45,323 nt of DNA, taken from Methanobrevibacter sp. (GTDB lineage: Archaea; Methanobacteriota; Methanobacteria; Methanobacteriales; Methanobacteriaceae). Position 1 is the stretch's first letter. Every line of letters begins with the position of its first letter. A program made the translations under genes and the position numbers. The notes beneath the pieces are model-generated. The model saw only the letters and a list, made by a program, of their open reading frames with translations, was not told the origin of the DNA and did not search any database. The DNA lies in NCBI RefSeq assembly GCF_017406825.1, contig NZ_JAFQXT010000012.1:1-45323 (forward strand), written 5' to 3'. Positions 25,017-33,366 of the stretch are shown here, piece after piece.

Positions 25017-26267
25017 CTATAACATAAATTCATTATTTTCAATCATTCTTTTAAGCTTCAGTGATAATTTGTTTGCCCTTAATCTGTCAGACTGCCTGCA
25101 GATAATAGGGATATTGACATTTTCGCCGTTGATGTTCAAATCGACGCTGCCGGTATTCATGGCGAACGCGTCGTGCCTGCAGTGGCTTGCACACATTCCG
25201 CATCCGAAGCATCGGGCAATGTTTAATTTCCGCTTTGAAAACGCATTGGTAGGACATACCCTTTCGACTGTACATGAATCGCAGTCCTTACATTTCCTTT
25301 CATCATATTTGGGTCTTAAATCATAATCTCCCCACATTTCCTGATAGTTGGTATTGTCAAGCGGCAGGTGGCGGCCCTTGATGTCTGCAACAGGCAGGTC
25401 AATCATCTCATCAGTGACTAGAAGGTTATTGTAGATTTCCTCATTCAGCACCGGTATGGGTATTGCCACGGTATCGTATACCTCACCGCCCTGGCCTGTC
25501 TTGAATCCTCCAAGATAGTATGGATCCATCTGGCACAAATCGGCTGAAAGCATGAGGTTAGGCTTTTCAGCGCTTGACCGGGTCCCGTCTCCCAATATGT
25601 ATCCCAATGCGCCATTGAGCAATACTTTGCTTCCCTGCTTTATTGCATTGTGTGGTATGTCGTTTTGAAGAGGGTTCAAGTCTCCGCATCCTGAAAAGGT
25701 AAGGCCTTTGAGGTTTCCTTCAAGAGGCATTGCAGCAAATATTGATTTGACTTCATCCTTTCCGGGATTTGTGAATGCAGTGTAGTTCTTGAATGCCATA
25801 CGGGCACCTATTATTTGTCCGCGTGTGATGTCATCCATTGTAATGGTGTTTTCAATTGTCTTTCCTTCGGCGGTTTCGACCCTGACGTCAATCGGTTTTC
25901 CTTCAAGGATTTCCTTTAGAAGGAATCCTCCTCCATAGGATTCGTCATATATTGAGTGGGCCGTTCCGTGTAGAATCACGTCAACTGAGCCAAGCCATTC
26001 GTTTGGACATGGTCCTGCATATGCCGGAACGCCGTTCATGTATACTTCCTTTGCCCTTATGAAGACTCCAGGTTCTGATATGATGAAGTTGAGTATCGCC
26101 GCAGTTCCGCTCATGACGCCGCAGGTTCCGCATGTCACCACATCCACCTCATCAAAAGCCGGAGCGTCTCCCTTTTTGATCAGTTTTTTGAACTCTTCTG
26201 CAGTGTAGATGTTTGCCTCGCCGCTTTGGACTTTACGGTTTATGTCATTAATGCTTCTTTCTTTCAT
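25017..26267 (-). CDS. Methanogenesis marker 16 metalloprotein (DUF39-like with ferredoxin domain)
   Basis: A 416-residue protein: residues 1-315 resemble DUF39 (COG1900) sulfurtransferases and residues 320-370 hold two 4Fe-4S sites (C326, C329, C332, C338; C353, C356, C359, C363). Conserved cysteines of the first part are C46 and C49 (TCGTCG), C87 (GPCPNE), C194 (SGCGD) and C245. Its relative MA1821 inserts sulfide into aspartate semialdehyde to make homocysteine. Placed between comA and hdrCBA, it is a strong candidate for the same chemistry on sulfoacetaldehyde, the last step to coenzyme M. AGGAAG precedes the start. Confidence 0.87.
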   Translation of the reverse strand: MKERSINDINRKVQSGEANIYTAEEFKKLIKKGDAPAFDEVDVVTCGTCGVMSGTAAILNFIISEPGVFIRAKEVYMNGVPAYAGPCPNEWLGSVDVILHGTAHSIYDESYGGGFLLKEILEGKPIDVRVETAEGKTIENTITMDDITRGQIIGARMAFKNYTAFTNPGKDEVKSIFAAMPLEGNLKGLTFSGCGDLNPLQNDIPHNAIKQGSKVLLNGALGYILGDGTRSSAEKPNLMLSADLCQMDPYYLGGFKTGQGGEVYDTVAIPIPVLNEEIYNNLLVTDEMIDLPVADIKGRHLPLDNTNYQEMWGDYDLRPKYDERKCKDCDSCTVERVCPTNAFSKRKLNIARCFGCGMCASHCRHDAFAMNTGSVDLNINGENVNIPIICRQSDRLRANKLSLKLKRMIENNEFML

Positions 26268-26281
26268 AGAAATGCTTCCTT

Positions 26282-27052
26282 TTAGATTTTGCCTAATGTA
26301 TCTCCTCTAAGTCCCTGTCTTAGGGTTTCAAGGGAGGTTATGTCATCTGATGAAATGTTACCAAGGTTTACAGTGTTTCCAAGCTTGAGGATAAAGAATA
26401 CCTGCTGGTCCTTGTTTGGAGCTTCCCATAAAATCCTTGAGCCGTCGAAATTATCCAGGATATAGTCTATCTCGTCTTCCTTGGCATTGCCTGTGCTGTC
26501 GAATATTCCAATGTTCTTTCCGCCTTCGCGGGCTTCGACTATGACAAGTGACGATCCGGCATCAAGCTCCTCTTGCATGTATCTGATTCTTTCGTCAAGC
26601 GTGAGTTCCTTGTCAAGGTTCGGGTCCTTTTTGCCGACTTCGGACAGGACTTCAAAGCCTTCGCCTTTTGCCATCCTGATGCATTTGAGCTTTTCCTCGT
26701 GGGAAATGTTTGTGGAACCGTCTGATATTTCTATGGCCGGAAAACCCAAATCATGAGCCTCATCGAAGAATTCGTCCAGTTTACCGTTCATGTAGGCAAG
26801 TTCAAATAGTGTTCCTCCGGTATAGGGAGTGATTTTGTGGGATTTGTACATTTCGACCTTCGCTTTTATTATTTCACGGTCGTGAACTATTGATGTTCCC
26901 CATCCGAACTTCAGGTAATCCACATAGTCTCCGGATATGTTCATAAGGCTTTCTGCTGTTTCAAGGCCCAAGCCCTTGTCCAGAACCATTGTGATTCCGC
27001 AGTCCCGAGGTTTTTCAGGCCTTTTTTTAGATAAGAATTCAAAGGATTTCAA
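26282..27052 (-). CDS. comA: Phosphosulfolactate synthase ComA
   Basis: A 256-residue TIM-barrel enzyme that adds sulfite to phosphoenolpyruvate to start coenzyme M synthesis. Motifs: KFGWGTS (48-54), PYTGGTLFE (77-85), EISDGS (108-113) and EAREGG. I accept the TTG at 27050-27052 as start: it has GTGAT 3 bases upstream, and the resulting MKSFEFL matches the usual ComA N-terminus. The marker 16 gene follows after 14 bases. The promoter has two TATA boxes framed by a perfect 9-base inverted repeat. Confidence 0.96.
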   Translation of the reverse strand: MKSFEFLSKKRPEKPRDCGITMVLDKGLGLETAESLMNISGDYVDYLKFGWGTSIVHDREIIKAKVEMYKSHKITPYTGGTLFELAYMNGKLDEFFDEAHDLGFPAIEISDGSTNISHEEKLKCIRMAKGEGFEVLSEVGKKDPNLDKELTLDERIRYMQEELDAGSSLVIVEAREGGKNIGIFDSTGNAKEDEIDYILDNFDGSRILWEAPNKDQQVFFILKLGNTVNLGNISSDDITSLETLRQGLRGDTLGKI

Positions 27053-27062
27053 GATATCACAC

Positions 27063-27124
27063 GTGTTAATTTTTAATTTTTTTAATTATATATAAAATAA
27101 GTAGTATATAAAAGTAATTAACAC
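27063..27124 (-). promoter_or_regulatory. comA promoter with spaced inverted repeat
   Basis: Two TATA boxes are seen on the minus strand, ttttatata (27105-27113) and attttatatataa (27086-27098). They are flanked by a perfect 9-base inverted repeat gtgttaatt (27063-27071) and aattaacac (27116-27124), 44 bases apart. The proximal copy falls about at the expected transcription start. This looks like paired operator sites for a repressor of the comA operon. Confidence 0.5.
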
Positions 27125-27151
27125 TTTTGATTTTAAAAAAAATAAAAGAAG

Positions 27152-27439
27152 TTATTCCGCATAGAGTTCCCTTTCAGATCTTCTTACAAGGTCTGATAAA
27201 GAGTTGCGGACATTTTCCGGAATAGGGTTGTCTTCCCTATCGGAAATAATCTCTGAGATAATTTTACATAAAACAAAAATGGCATGCTTATGCTCGGCCT
27301 TTGTCTTGTGAATATGATGAGGACTGATTTTCAGGGTGATGTATTCACTGCAGTCATTGCTAATCTGGTCATCTTCAGCTAAATATTTTAGAACATAAAC
27401 TAAGAACTGGTGCATTTGTATCATTTCGTCTTTATACAT
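27152..27439 (-). CDS. UPF0058 family metal-binding-like protein
   Basis: A 95-residue helical protein that I recognise as UPF0058 from its MYKDEMIQMHQFLVYVLKYL opening and the central HHIHKTKAEHKHAIF segment. The many histidines suggest metal binding. The function is unknown in the family. It lies 99 bases upstream of comA with a U-rich terminator region (about 27129-27147) in between, so it is probably a separate transcript. An inverted repeat lies just upstream of its start. Confidence 0.8.
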   Translation of the reverse strand: MYKDEMIQMHQFLVYVLKYLAEDDQISNDCSEYITLKISPHHIHKTKAEHKHAIFVLCKIISEIISDREDNPIPENVRNSLSDLVRRSERELYAE

Positions 27440-27457
27440 AGATATCTAACCCTTATC

Positions 27458-27477
27458 TAACTAATTTCAGTTAGTTA
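27458..27477 (-). promoter_or_regulatory. Inverted repeat upstream of the UPF0058 gene
   Basis: taactaa (27458-27464) and ttagtta (27471-27477) form a perfect 7-base inverted repeat with a 6-base spacer, 19 bases upstream of the ATG at 27439. Two copies of atctaac overlap its left side. The position fits an operator downstream of the TATA region. Confidence 0.4.
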
Positions 27478-27576
27478 AAATATAACTCCTTAATTATATA
27501 CATTTATATTATTAAGTAATAATATTTAAATTTTGCATTCAAAATAATAATGGTAAATAGAATAATTCAAATAAAT

Positions 27577-28287
27577 TTAAATTTTATTCACATGAAATTT
27601 AGATGTTTCGACGATTTTCGGCAATTTTCCAACAGTTGCAACATAATCATCCGAAACAATAAGGACCCCCTCAAAAAGATCCCTGTAACCATCCGCCGCA
27701 TCGGCAGCACTTGCAACCTTCTCTTCGCCGTCCACGCCATTTACCTCATTGGCAATCCTTGTTGCAAGACCGTCTGCAACGGAAGGTGACCTTGAAACGA
27801 CGCTGACGCTGTCGGATGAGCCGAAACTTATGGAATGGCCAATCCTTCCCGATGACGTGCAGATTCCTAACGGGCTTTTTCTTTCCCCGATTTCAAATGC
27901 CAGCCCATTTCCCAGAACCTCATTTCCTGAATATATTCCGCACAAGACCTTACGGTCATTGACAAGTGCAATGTCACCTCCGTTTTCAACAATGGAATGG
28001 CGGGAGCCCCTTTCAATGAGATATTCAAGAGACATTTCAGAAATCGTTCCGGCAACACAGGCCATCGGCCCGACATCACATAACGCTGATGATTCACACA
28101 TCCTCTCAACAATACTGGCCATACCATCACCGGAGGCTTCAACAGGTTCCAGACTGTATAGGAAATCCTGATTGTGGGCGATATGCATTTTCAAATCCGT
28201 GCGTATAGATTTGATGTATTCTGCCAGATGATGATTTTTCAAATCACTCGTAAGTCTGATGTGTGTTTGCGCGATGTCTATCTGCAT
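27577..28287 (-). CDS. UPF0280 (COG2122) protein, related to sulfide-assimilation protein MA1715
   Basis: A 236-residue protein of the UPF0280/COG2122 family, distantly related to ApbE flavin transferases. Motifs: [14 protein letters not shown] (about 70-83), VENGGDIAL (near 97-105), [14 protein letters not shown] (near 141-154), and [12 protein letters not shown]. As I recall, the Methanosarcina member MA1715 is needed for efficient sulfide use in homocysteine synthesis. Its place beside comA and marker 16 fits a role in sulfur insertion into aldehydes. It is divergent from cpgS, with 44 bases between starts. Confidence 0.85.
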   Translation of the reverse strand: MQIDIAQTHIRLTSDLKNHHLAEYIKSIRTDLKMHIAHNQDFLYSLEPVEASGDGMASIVERMCESSALCDVGPMACVAGTISEMSLEYLIERGSRHSIVENGGDIALVNDRKVLCGIYSGNEVLGNGLAFEIGERKSPLGICTSSGRIGHSISFGSSDSVSVVSRSPSVADGLATRIANEVNGVDGEEKVASAADAADGYRDLFEGVLIVSDDYVATVGKLPKIVETSKFHVNKI

Positions 28288-28331
28288 AATTAATAATTAA
28301 ACTTTTATTTATTAAAATTATATCTATAACC

Positions 28332-29711
28332 ATGAAATCCTTAACCAAAATGCTCTGTTTAGTTGATGGTGAACATTACCTGCCAGTCACACAAGAAGCA
28401 ATCGACACATTAAACAACCTGGAACACATCGACATCAAAGGTGCCGTTTTCATTGGAGGAACAGAGAAGCTTCGGGACGATTCAGAGGAATCCTATTCCG
28501 TAAAGCTTGGAATTCCCGTCCAATTTGCAAAAGGAAAGGACATACCATATGATATCATTGTGGAGATGATCCGCAAATATGAAATCGACACAGTCTTTGA
28601 TTTGAGCGACGAGCCAATACTGGACTATCCCAAAAGATTCAAAATCGCATGCAAAGTTCTAAATGAGGGAATATCATATGAGGGCCCGGACTTCAAGTTC
28701 GAGCCAACCACACAGTATGACATAATGGAAAAGCCGTCAATCACAATTCTTGGAACCGGAAAAAGAATAGGAAAAACTGCAGTTTCAGGTTTCGTTGCAA
28801 GGCTCATTGACAAAAACGGCTATGAACCGTGCGTTATCGCAATGGGAAGAGGCGGACCTGAAGAGCCTGAAATCGTTCACGGCGAAGAGCTTGAAATCAA
28901 CGCCAAATTCCTGCTTGAACAGTCCGAAAAGGGAGTTCACGCTGCAAGTGACCACTGGGAAGATGCCCTTATGAGCAGAATCCTCACCATCGGATGCAGA
29001 CGCTGCGGCGGAGGAATGGCAGGCGAAGTCTTTCTTACCAACATGAAAAAGGGAGCGAAACTTGCCAATGAAGTGGCCTCCAGATTCGCGATATTTGAAG
29101 GAAGCGGAGCTGCAATACCTCCTATAAAGACCAATAGGAAAATAGCGCTTATCGGAGCAAACCAGCCTATCGAAAACCTGACCACCTACTTCGGACCATA
29201 CAGGGTGGGACTTGGAGACCTGGTTATTCTGACAATGTGCGAAGAGCCTATGTGCAGCGATGAGAAAATAAGAAAAATAGAAGAGTTTGTCGGTGAGATA
29301 AACCCTGAAGCGGTCGTAATATCAACGGTCTTCAGGCCGAAACCGCTGGAAAGCATTGAAGGCAAAAAGGTGCTTTTTGCAACAACAGCACCTGAAGAGG
29401 TTAAAGACAAGCTAGTGGATTATCTTGAAGAAAACTTCAACTGCGAAGTCGTCGGCACAACCGCACACCTGTCCAACAGGCCGCTTTTACGTGAAGACAT
29501 GCAGAAATATATGGATCATGCTGATGTCATGCTGACCGAACTTAAGGCGGCTGCAGTGGATGTTGCAACAAAAGACGCCATAGCACACGGGCTGGATGTG
29601 GTCTATTGCGACAACATTCCTGTGCCTATTGATGATTCATACCCTGATTTATCTGAATCCGTCATTGAACTGGTGGACTCAGCCATTGATGATTTTAACA
29701 AATCATCATAA
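28332..29711 (+). CDS. cpgS: Cyclic 2,3-diphosphoglycerate synthetase
   Basis: A 459-residue ATP-dependent enzyme that closes 2,3-diphosphoglycerate into its cyclic anhydride, a major solute and phosphate store of Methanobacteriales. Length matches the Methanothermus enzyme (about 460). The P-loop is [10 protein letters not shown] (141-150), followed by [24 protein letters not shown] and GSGAAIPPI are further conserved stretches. The start is the ATG at 28332. It stands alone on the plus strand and its end nearly meets the convergent zinc-ribbon gene at 29721. Confidence 0.93.
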   Translation: MKSLTKMLCLVDGEHYLPVTQEAIDTLNNLEHIDIKGAVFIGGTEKLRDDSEESYSVKLGIPVQFAKGKDIPYDIIVEMIRKYEIDTVFDLSDEPILDYPKRFKIACKVLNEGISYEGPDFKFEPTTQYDIMEKPSITILGTGKRIGKTAVSGFVARLIDKNGYEPCVIAMGRGGPEEPEIVHGEELEINAKFLLEQSEKGVHAASDHWEDALMSRILTIGCRRCGGGMAGEVFLTNMKKGAKLANEVASRFAIFEGSGAAIPPIKTNRKIALIGANQPIENLTTYFGPYRVGLGDLVILTMCEEPMCSDEKIRKIEEFVGEINPEAVVISTVFRPKPLESIEGKKVLFATTAPEEVKDKLVDYLEENFNCEVVGTTAHLSNRPLLREDMQKYMDHADVMLTELKAAAVDVATKDAIAHGLDVVYCDNIPVPIDDSYPDLSESVIELVDSAIDDFNKSS

Positions 29712-29720
29712 TACTTTTTT

Positions 29721-30017
29721 TTAGGACATCATTATCATGAATGATATGAACCATACGATTACCGCAACCAATATTACGAATTTTGCGTGTTTTTGAGCGT
29801 TTGCGGAATCCTTTCTGGTGTATAAATATATACCTGCTATCAATCCGAAAAGCGGGATTAGTATTGCAAGGATATAACCTATAATGACTGCTGCCATATG
29901 GTCATTTTCAGCTGCTGGCTGAACGTTGCTTGGCTGCAGGTTTGTCAATTCCTTTCCGCAGTTTTTACAAAATTTTGAGCCTTCCGGCTGTTCCTCTCCA
30001 CATGATGGGCAAAACAT
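29721..30017 (-). CDS. Zinc-ribbon membrane protein (98 aa)
   Basis: An N-terminal zinc ribbon (CPSC at 3-6 and CKNC at 17-20) is followed by a short linker and two transmembrane helices (about residues 42-67 and 79-97). The function is unknown; such proteins may be adaptors at the membrane. The GGAGGA ribosome site lies at the end of the upstream gene, and the start and stop codons overlap as TAATG, so it is translationally coupled to the 192-residue protein. Confidence 0.75.
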   Translation of the reverse strand: MFCPSCGEEQPEGSKFCKNCGKELTNLQPSNVQPAAENDHMAAVIIGYILAILIPLFGLIAGIYLYTRKDSANAQKHAKFVILVAVIVWFISFMIMMS

Positions 30018-30595
30018 TATTCTTCCTCCTTTTTGAATATTCTTTCTGCCAAATCCTCTTCGGATTTGTAGAAATTGAGTTTCAGTATTCTCTGTAGTGT
30101 TTCAGGTGCCCCAAGCAATTCCATCATCTGGTTCCATGGAATGAAGACTTTTTTGGCATCCTGCTCATGACATAACTGCAAGGTTTGGGGTAACTTTCCC
30201 TTACTTGAGTCTGTGAGTATAACTGTAGCGTCATCCAAACTTTGGTTTCTTTTAATGGATTCATCAGATACAAATTCCGCTACTTTAAAATTAATACTTT
30301 CGCCGTCACCCATCAAATTCTCAATCACTTTTTCATTATTTTTGACACTTAGTTTGAAGATGTCGCCGTCTATGAAATAGACTTCACCAACATCGCATGA
30401 AACATCCAAAAGTGAAGAGAAATTCCTGGCCTCCTCATAAATATCGGCTTCCTCATCGGGAAACTCCGGAAAGACATAACCTGACCTGTCCACGAAGTCG
30501 CTTTCGCCGGCGATGATTTTCAAAAGGCGGACTATTTCCCTGTTCTGCCTTTCGATATTCTTATTAATTCTAATCAATTCAGATAATTCAGACAT
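30017..30595 (-). CDS. Hypothetical protein coupled to a zinc-ribbon membrane protein (192 aa)
   Basis: I do not recognise this protein. It starts with a short coiled coil (ELIRINKNIERQNREIVRLL), continues with an acidic linker, and has an alpha/beta-like domain from about residue 60 to 180. There is no membrane segment or metal motif. A TATA-like ttttaataattatatt lies 20-35 bases upstream. It is cotranscribed with the 98-residue membrane protein through a TAATG overlap. Confidence 0.65.
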   Translation of the reverse strand: MSELSELIRINKNIERQNREIVRLLKIIAGESDFVDRSGYVFPEFPDEEADIYEEARNFSSLLDVSCDVGEVYFIDGDIFKLSVKNNEKVIENLMGDGESINFKVAEFVSDESIKRNQSLDDATVILTDSSKGKLPQTLQLCHEQDAKKVFIPWNQMMELLGAPETLQRILKLNFYKSEEDLAERIFKKEEE

Positions 30596-30654
30596 GATTA
30601 TCTATTTATCCAATATAATTATTAAAATTTGTTAATTGAAAGAACCCCATTATG

Positions 30655-30755
30655 AAAAAAATAGTAGGCTGTAGAAGATAACAGGATTCTTTCGACCATC
30701 ACCAATTTGTAGGGATTGTCTAGGGCCAACAATCCCAGTTAATAATAAGATGGTC
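30655..30755 (-). ncRNA. Possible structured RNA in intergenic region
   Basis: In the gap between the 192-residue protein and the SseB-like gene two nested perfect stems occur: gaccatc (30694-30700) with gatggtc (30749-30755), and inside it gggattgt (30712-30719) with acaatccc (30729-30736). The internal loops are 11 and 12 bases and the apical loop is 9. On the minus strand a T7 run (30655-30661) could end the transcript, and a TATA-like ttttaaat lies about 25 bases upstream of 30755. It is not a tRNA, and I cannot match it to a known RNA family. A DNA-level inverted repeat is the alternative. Confidence 0.35.
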
Positions 30756-30829
30756 AAAACATATATATTTTTTGATTTAAAACGATTACAATATTCCAAA
30801 TTAAAAATAAATTAACATAAAGAAGGCAA

Positions 30830-31729
30830 TTATAAAGGGAACATGTAATAAATGGAATTGGACAGCTTCTCGTCATTTGCATATCTTTCAAATCCGAGCG
30901 AATATCTCAAAAGGGTAGACCTTGGAATCAGGACATTGTCACTTTCGGGGTTGAGCACTATTCCGTCCATGTCTTCGCTCAAGACGAAATTGACAAGCAT
31001 CGCAAGGTTTATCACCTGCGAATACCTGAACTTGGATGAGCCGACAAGTCTCATCTTATCCTCGCTTGAAAATATGCATGCATAAACTCCGCCGACCCTG
31101 TCAGTGTACATCTGGGCCATCGGGCCTATGTCCATAAGAGATACGATTCCGTTTTCAGATTTGGGCGAAAGATCAACGTCTGAAACCATCATGGCAAGCA
31201 ACGTTGATTTGGACATCTCTTCAAAGAGGGCCTCGAAATCGCCGATGTTGTTGGGATTTCCAATGAAATCCTCAAGATTGGGATTTCCTGAATGTCTCAT
31301 TTCACCTATTTCCTCTTTGGAGTATGTGTCGGTTGTGTAGAAATTGGTTTTTGGAACGTTTTTGATGTCGAGAACGAAATTCCTGTCAAATACATACTTT
31401 TCAGTTGCGGGATTGATGATATATCCGTCAAGGTCGCTTGTAAGGAGAATGTTTCGGTAAAGCTCGAAGGAGTTTTCCATAAGCTCGATATCATCCGCGT
31501 CAGCGAAGAACTTGTCAAACTCATTTTTGTCTGTGAAAAGGGGAGTCAGCCTCATGCCCTCATCCTCATAGATTATGAAGTTCAACGTGAACTCGTCCCT
31601 CTTGGCGGGAATGAATAAATTCGAATATCTAAATTCATTGACAAGCCTTGATTTCAAGTCCTGCGTAAGCTCATTGTTGTTGAGGAATATGTCCTCCAAC
31701 ACCACTCTCAAATGTTTATGATTTGCCAT
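30830..31729 (-). CDS. SseB-like protein, paralogue 1 (299 aa)
   Basis: A soluble acidic protein with two SseB-type domains. Each has the signature (D/E)-x-(D/E)-G-x-(I/V)-(I/L)-NP: DLDGYIINPATEKYVFDR in the first half and DMDGIVLNPESDNVLIPR in the second. SseB proteins are poorly understood and often occur as accessory proteins in bacteria. I take the ATG at 31727-31729 (MANHKHLRV), since the other two copies in this window have matching N-termini (SSSNKHLKT and TNNHLRI); the ATG at 31765 would add 12 residues. It overlaps the end of the helicase gene by 14 bases. Confidence 0.75.
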   Translation of the reverse strand: MANHKHLRVVLEDIFLNNNELTQDLKSRLVNEFRYSNLFIPAKRDEFTLNFIIYEDEGMRLTPLFTDKNEFDKFFADADDIELMENSFELYRNILLTSDLDGYIINPATEKYVFDRNFVLDIKNVPKTNFYTTDTYSKEEIGEMRHSGNPNLEDFIGNPNNIGDFEALFEEMSKSTLLAMMVSDVDLSPKSENGIVSLMDIGPMAQMYTDRVGGVYACIFSSEDKMRLVGSSKFRYSQVINLAMLVNFVLSEDMDGIVLNPESDNVLIPRSTLLRYSLGFERYANDEKLSNSIYYMFPL

Positions 31730-33299
31730 TGGAATTATTTTGTTTGACCAGATATTTAAAATCATCCGGCATGAATTTGGAGTTCAGGATGAAATCGCCG
31801 ATTCTTGAATCAATTAAATATGTCCTGCAGTAGTCCTCCTCAAAGCGCATTCCCCTTCCATATGTCTGAATCAGGGAAAGGGCGGTCTTGTAGTTATACC
31901 AGTCCTCATCGGCATTTGCCCGAAGCCTTATCTGCTTGTCTGCCAAATCAGGATACGGCAGCTTGAAGATGATTTGAAAGCGGCACAAATCCCCAGGAAG
32001 GTCAACCCCCTCATTCATTGAGGGCGACACCAGAACCAAGGGCCTTGCTGAATTCCTGTATTCCTCAAGCTGTTCGGCCCTATTTTTCGTGTTATGTTCA
32101 ATCAGCCGGGCGTCATTGAGATTGTCAATAAGATAATCCTTGCATGCGGTGCTGACTGTGTGGATCAGTCCCTTTTCATCCCTATGATATTCAAGAATGG
32201 ACCTGATTGCGTCAACCGTTTTGGGGGCGTTTTCTTTGATTGTTTTGTGTGAAAGCTCCAGGTCGCTGCAGCTTCTGATGGCGTTTCTTTGCATGTCAAA
32301 GGGGCTTTTGCGCCTTATTGCATATATCTCATCAGCCCCGATGCCGAGGCATTTTGAGAAGAACTCATAATCAAGTATGGTTGCGCTCATGAGAATGCAC
32401 ACCTCCCCATACCTAAACATTGCATTTTTGGCGTAATTGTCAATTTTAAGCGGCTTGAACTCAATCAGATTATAATCCCTGTCATAGTCAAACACCCAGC
32501 TGTAGGGGTCCTGCGTGATGTTTTCGACAAAACGGTTGCAGTCGCTTATCTCGTTTTTCATAAACGACTTCTTTTCAATCAGATGAGGCACATCGACATC
32601 CCTTATCTTATCATACTCATGCTGGTATTCGTCCCTGATTTCGCCGATGAACTGAAGCCAGACGTCAAAATCCCCATTGTCAAGTTCATAGAGAATGTCA
32701 TCGCCCACTTCAATGTTGAGATGCTCCTTCAAGTCATCGATTGAAAATTCAAGCTTCAATTGGCTCATTATGGTGTTTTCAAGGTTATGGGCCTCGTCGC
32801 ATATAAGAAGTTCGCGCTTTTTGAAATCCCTGACGTAGTTGAGCTCCAGAAACATGTAATGGTAATTTGAGATGACCGTCTTTGCGTTTAGGGCTGCGTT
32901 TTTCTGGCGGTAGTACTCGCATGTTCTTATGGCGTCCTCGCATTTAAGCCCTTCCAGTATGCATCTGCCTTCATCGCAGGTTCGGGCGGGGTCTCTTGTG
33001 CATGTGAAGTTGTTTCTTCCTTTTACAAGTTTCAAATCCTTAAAATCAGACAGGTACTGTTCCTGCAGCTGTTTTGTGACGGTAAGTATGTATGAAGAAT
33101 CGAAAATTGAGGATAATGTATATGCTATTGCGGATTTTCCTGTTCCCGTGCCCGCTTCAAGGACAATGTATTTAAAGCCCCGGTCGATTGCGTCGATGAT
33201 TTCTGAAATCGTCTCCAGCTGGTCGCGTCTTGGAGCCGTGAAGGGGAAGTGCCTTTCTGCTTCGGGGTCTATTTTTGAATAACTGCTGTACTGCCACAT
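31716..33299 (-). CDS. XPD/DinG-type Fe-S superfamily 2 helicase
   Basis: A 527-residue DNA helicase-like ATPase. Walker A is EAGTGTGKSA (48-57), Walker B is the DEAH box LLICDEAHN (165-173), and motif VI is QTYGRGMR (478-485). Between motifs I and II lie cysteines 100, 108, 113, 120 and 127, matching the 4Fe-4S domain of XPD, DinG and FancJ. This protein is shorter than typical XPD (about 650-700). It would unwind DNA 5'-3'. It lies within the zinc-ribbon/SseB block: 67 bases after the membrane zinc-ribbon gene and overlapping the SseB-like gene. It may be a general repair enzyme or part of that block. Confidence 0.88.
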   Translation of the reverse strand: MWQYSSYSKIDPEAERHFPFTAPRRDQLETISEIIDAIDRGFKYIVLEAGTGTGKSAIAYTLSSIFDSSYILTVTKQLQEQYLSDFKDLKLVKGRNNFTCTRDPARTCDEGRCILEGLKCEDAIRTCEYYRQKNAALNAKTVISNYHYMFLELNYVRDFKKRELLICDEAHNLENTIMSQLKLEFSIDDLKEHLNIEVGDDILYELDNGDFDVWLQFIGEIRDEYQHEYDKIRDVDVPHLIEKKSFMKNEISDCNRFVENITQDPYSWVFDYDRDYNLIEFKPLKIDNYAKNAMFRYGEVCILMSATILDYEFFSKCLGIGADEIYAIRRKSPFDMQRNAIRSCSDLELSHKTIKENAPKTVDAIRSILEYHRDEKGLIHTVSTACKDYLIDNLNDARLIEHNTKNRAEQLEEYRNSARPLVLVSPSMNEGVDLPGDLCRFQIIFKLPYPDLADKQIRLRANADEDWYNYKTALSLIQTYGRGMRFEEDYCRTYLIDSRIGDFILNSKFMPDDFKYLVKQNNSNGKS

Positions 33300-33366
33300 C
33301 TCATTATTAGTTTAGTAAAAGGATAGTATATAAATCTGATTAGAGAGCATTTGGAAAGTATTGTTT

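Noticed and set aside
30694..30755. The nested stems as a tRNA or an H/ACA guide RNA
   Set aside because: A 7-base outer stem is tRNA-like, but there is only one inner hairpin, no D, anticodon or T arm, and no TTCGA-type loop. An ACA lies near the plus-strand 3' end, but there is no kink-turn and the internal loops are too long for a standard guide pocket.
31730..31765. The upstream ATG at 31765 as start of SseB paralogue 1
   Set aside because: It would add 12 residues not matched in the other two paralogues and lies deeper within the helicase gene, without a ribosome site.
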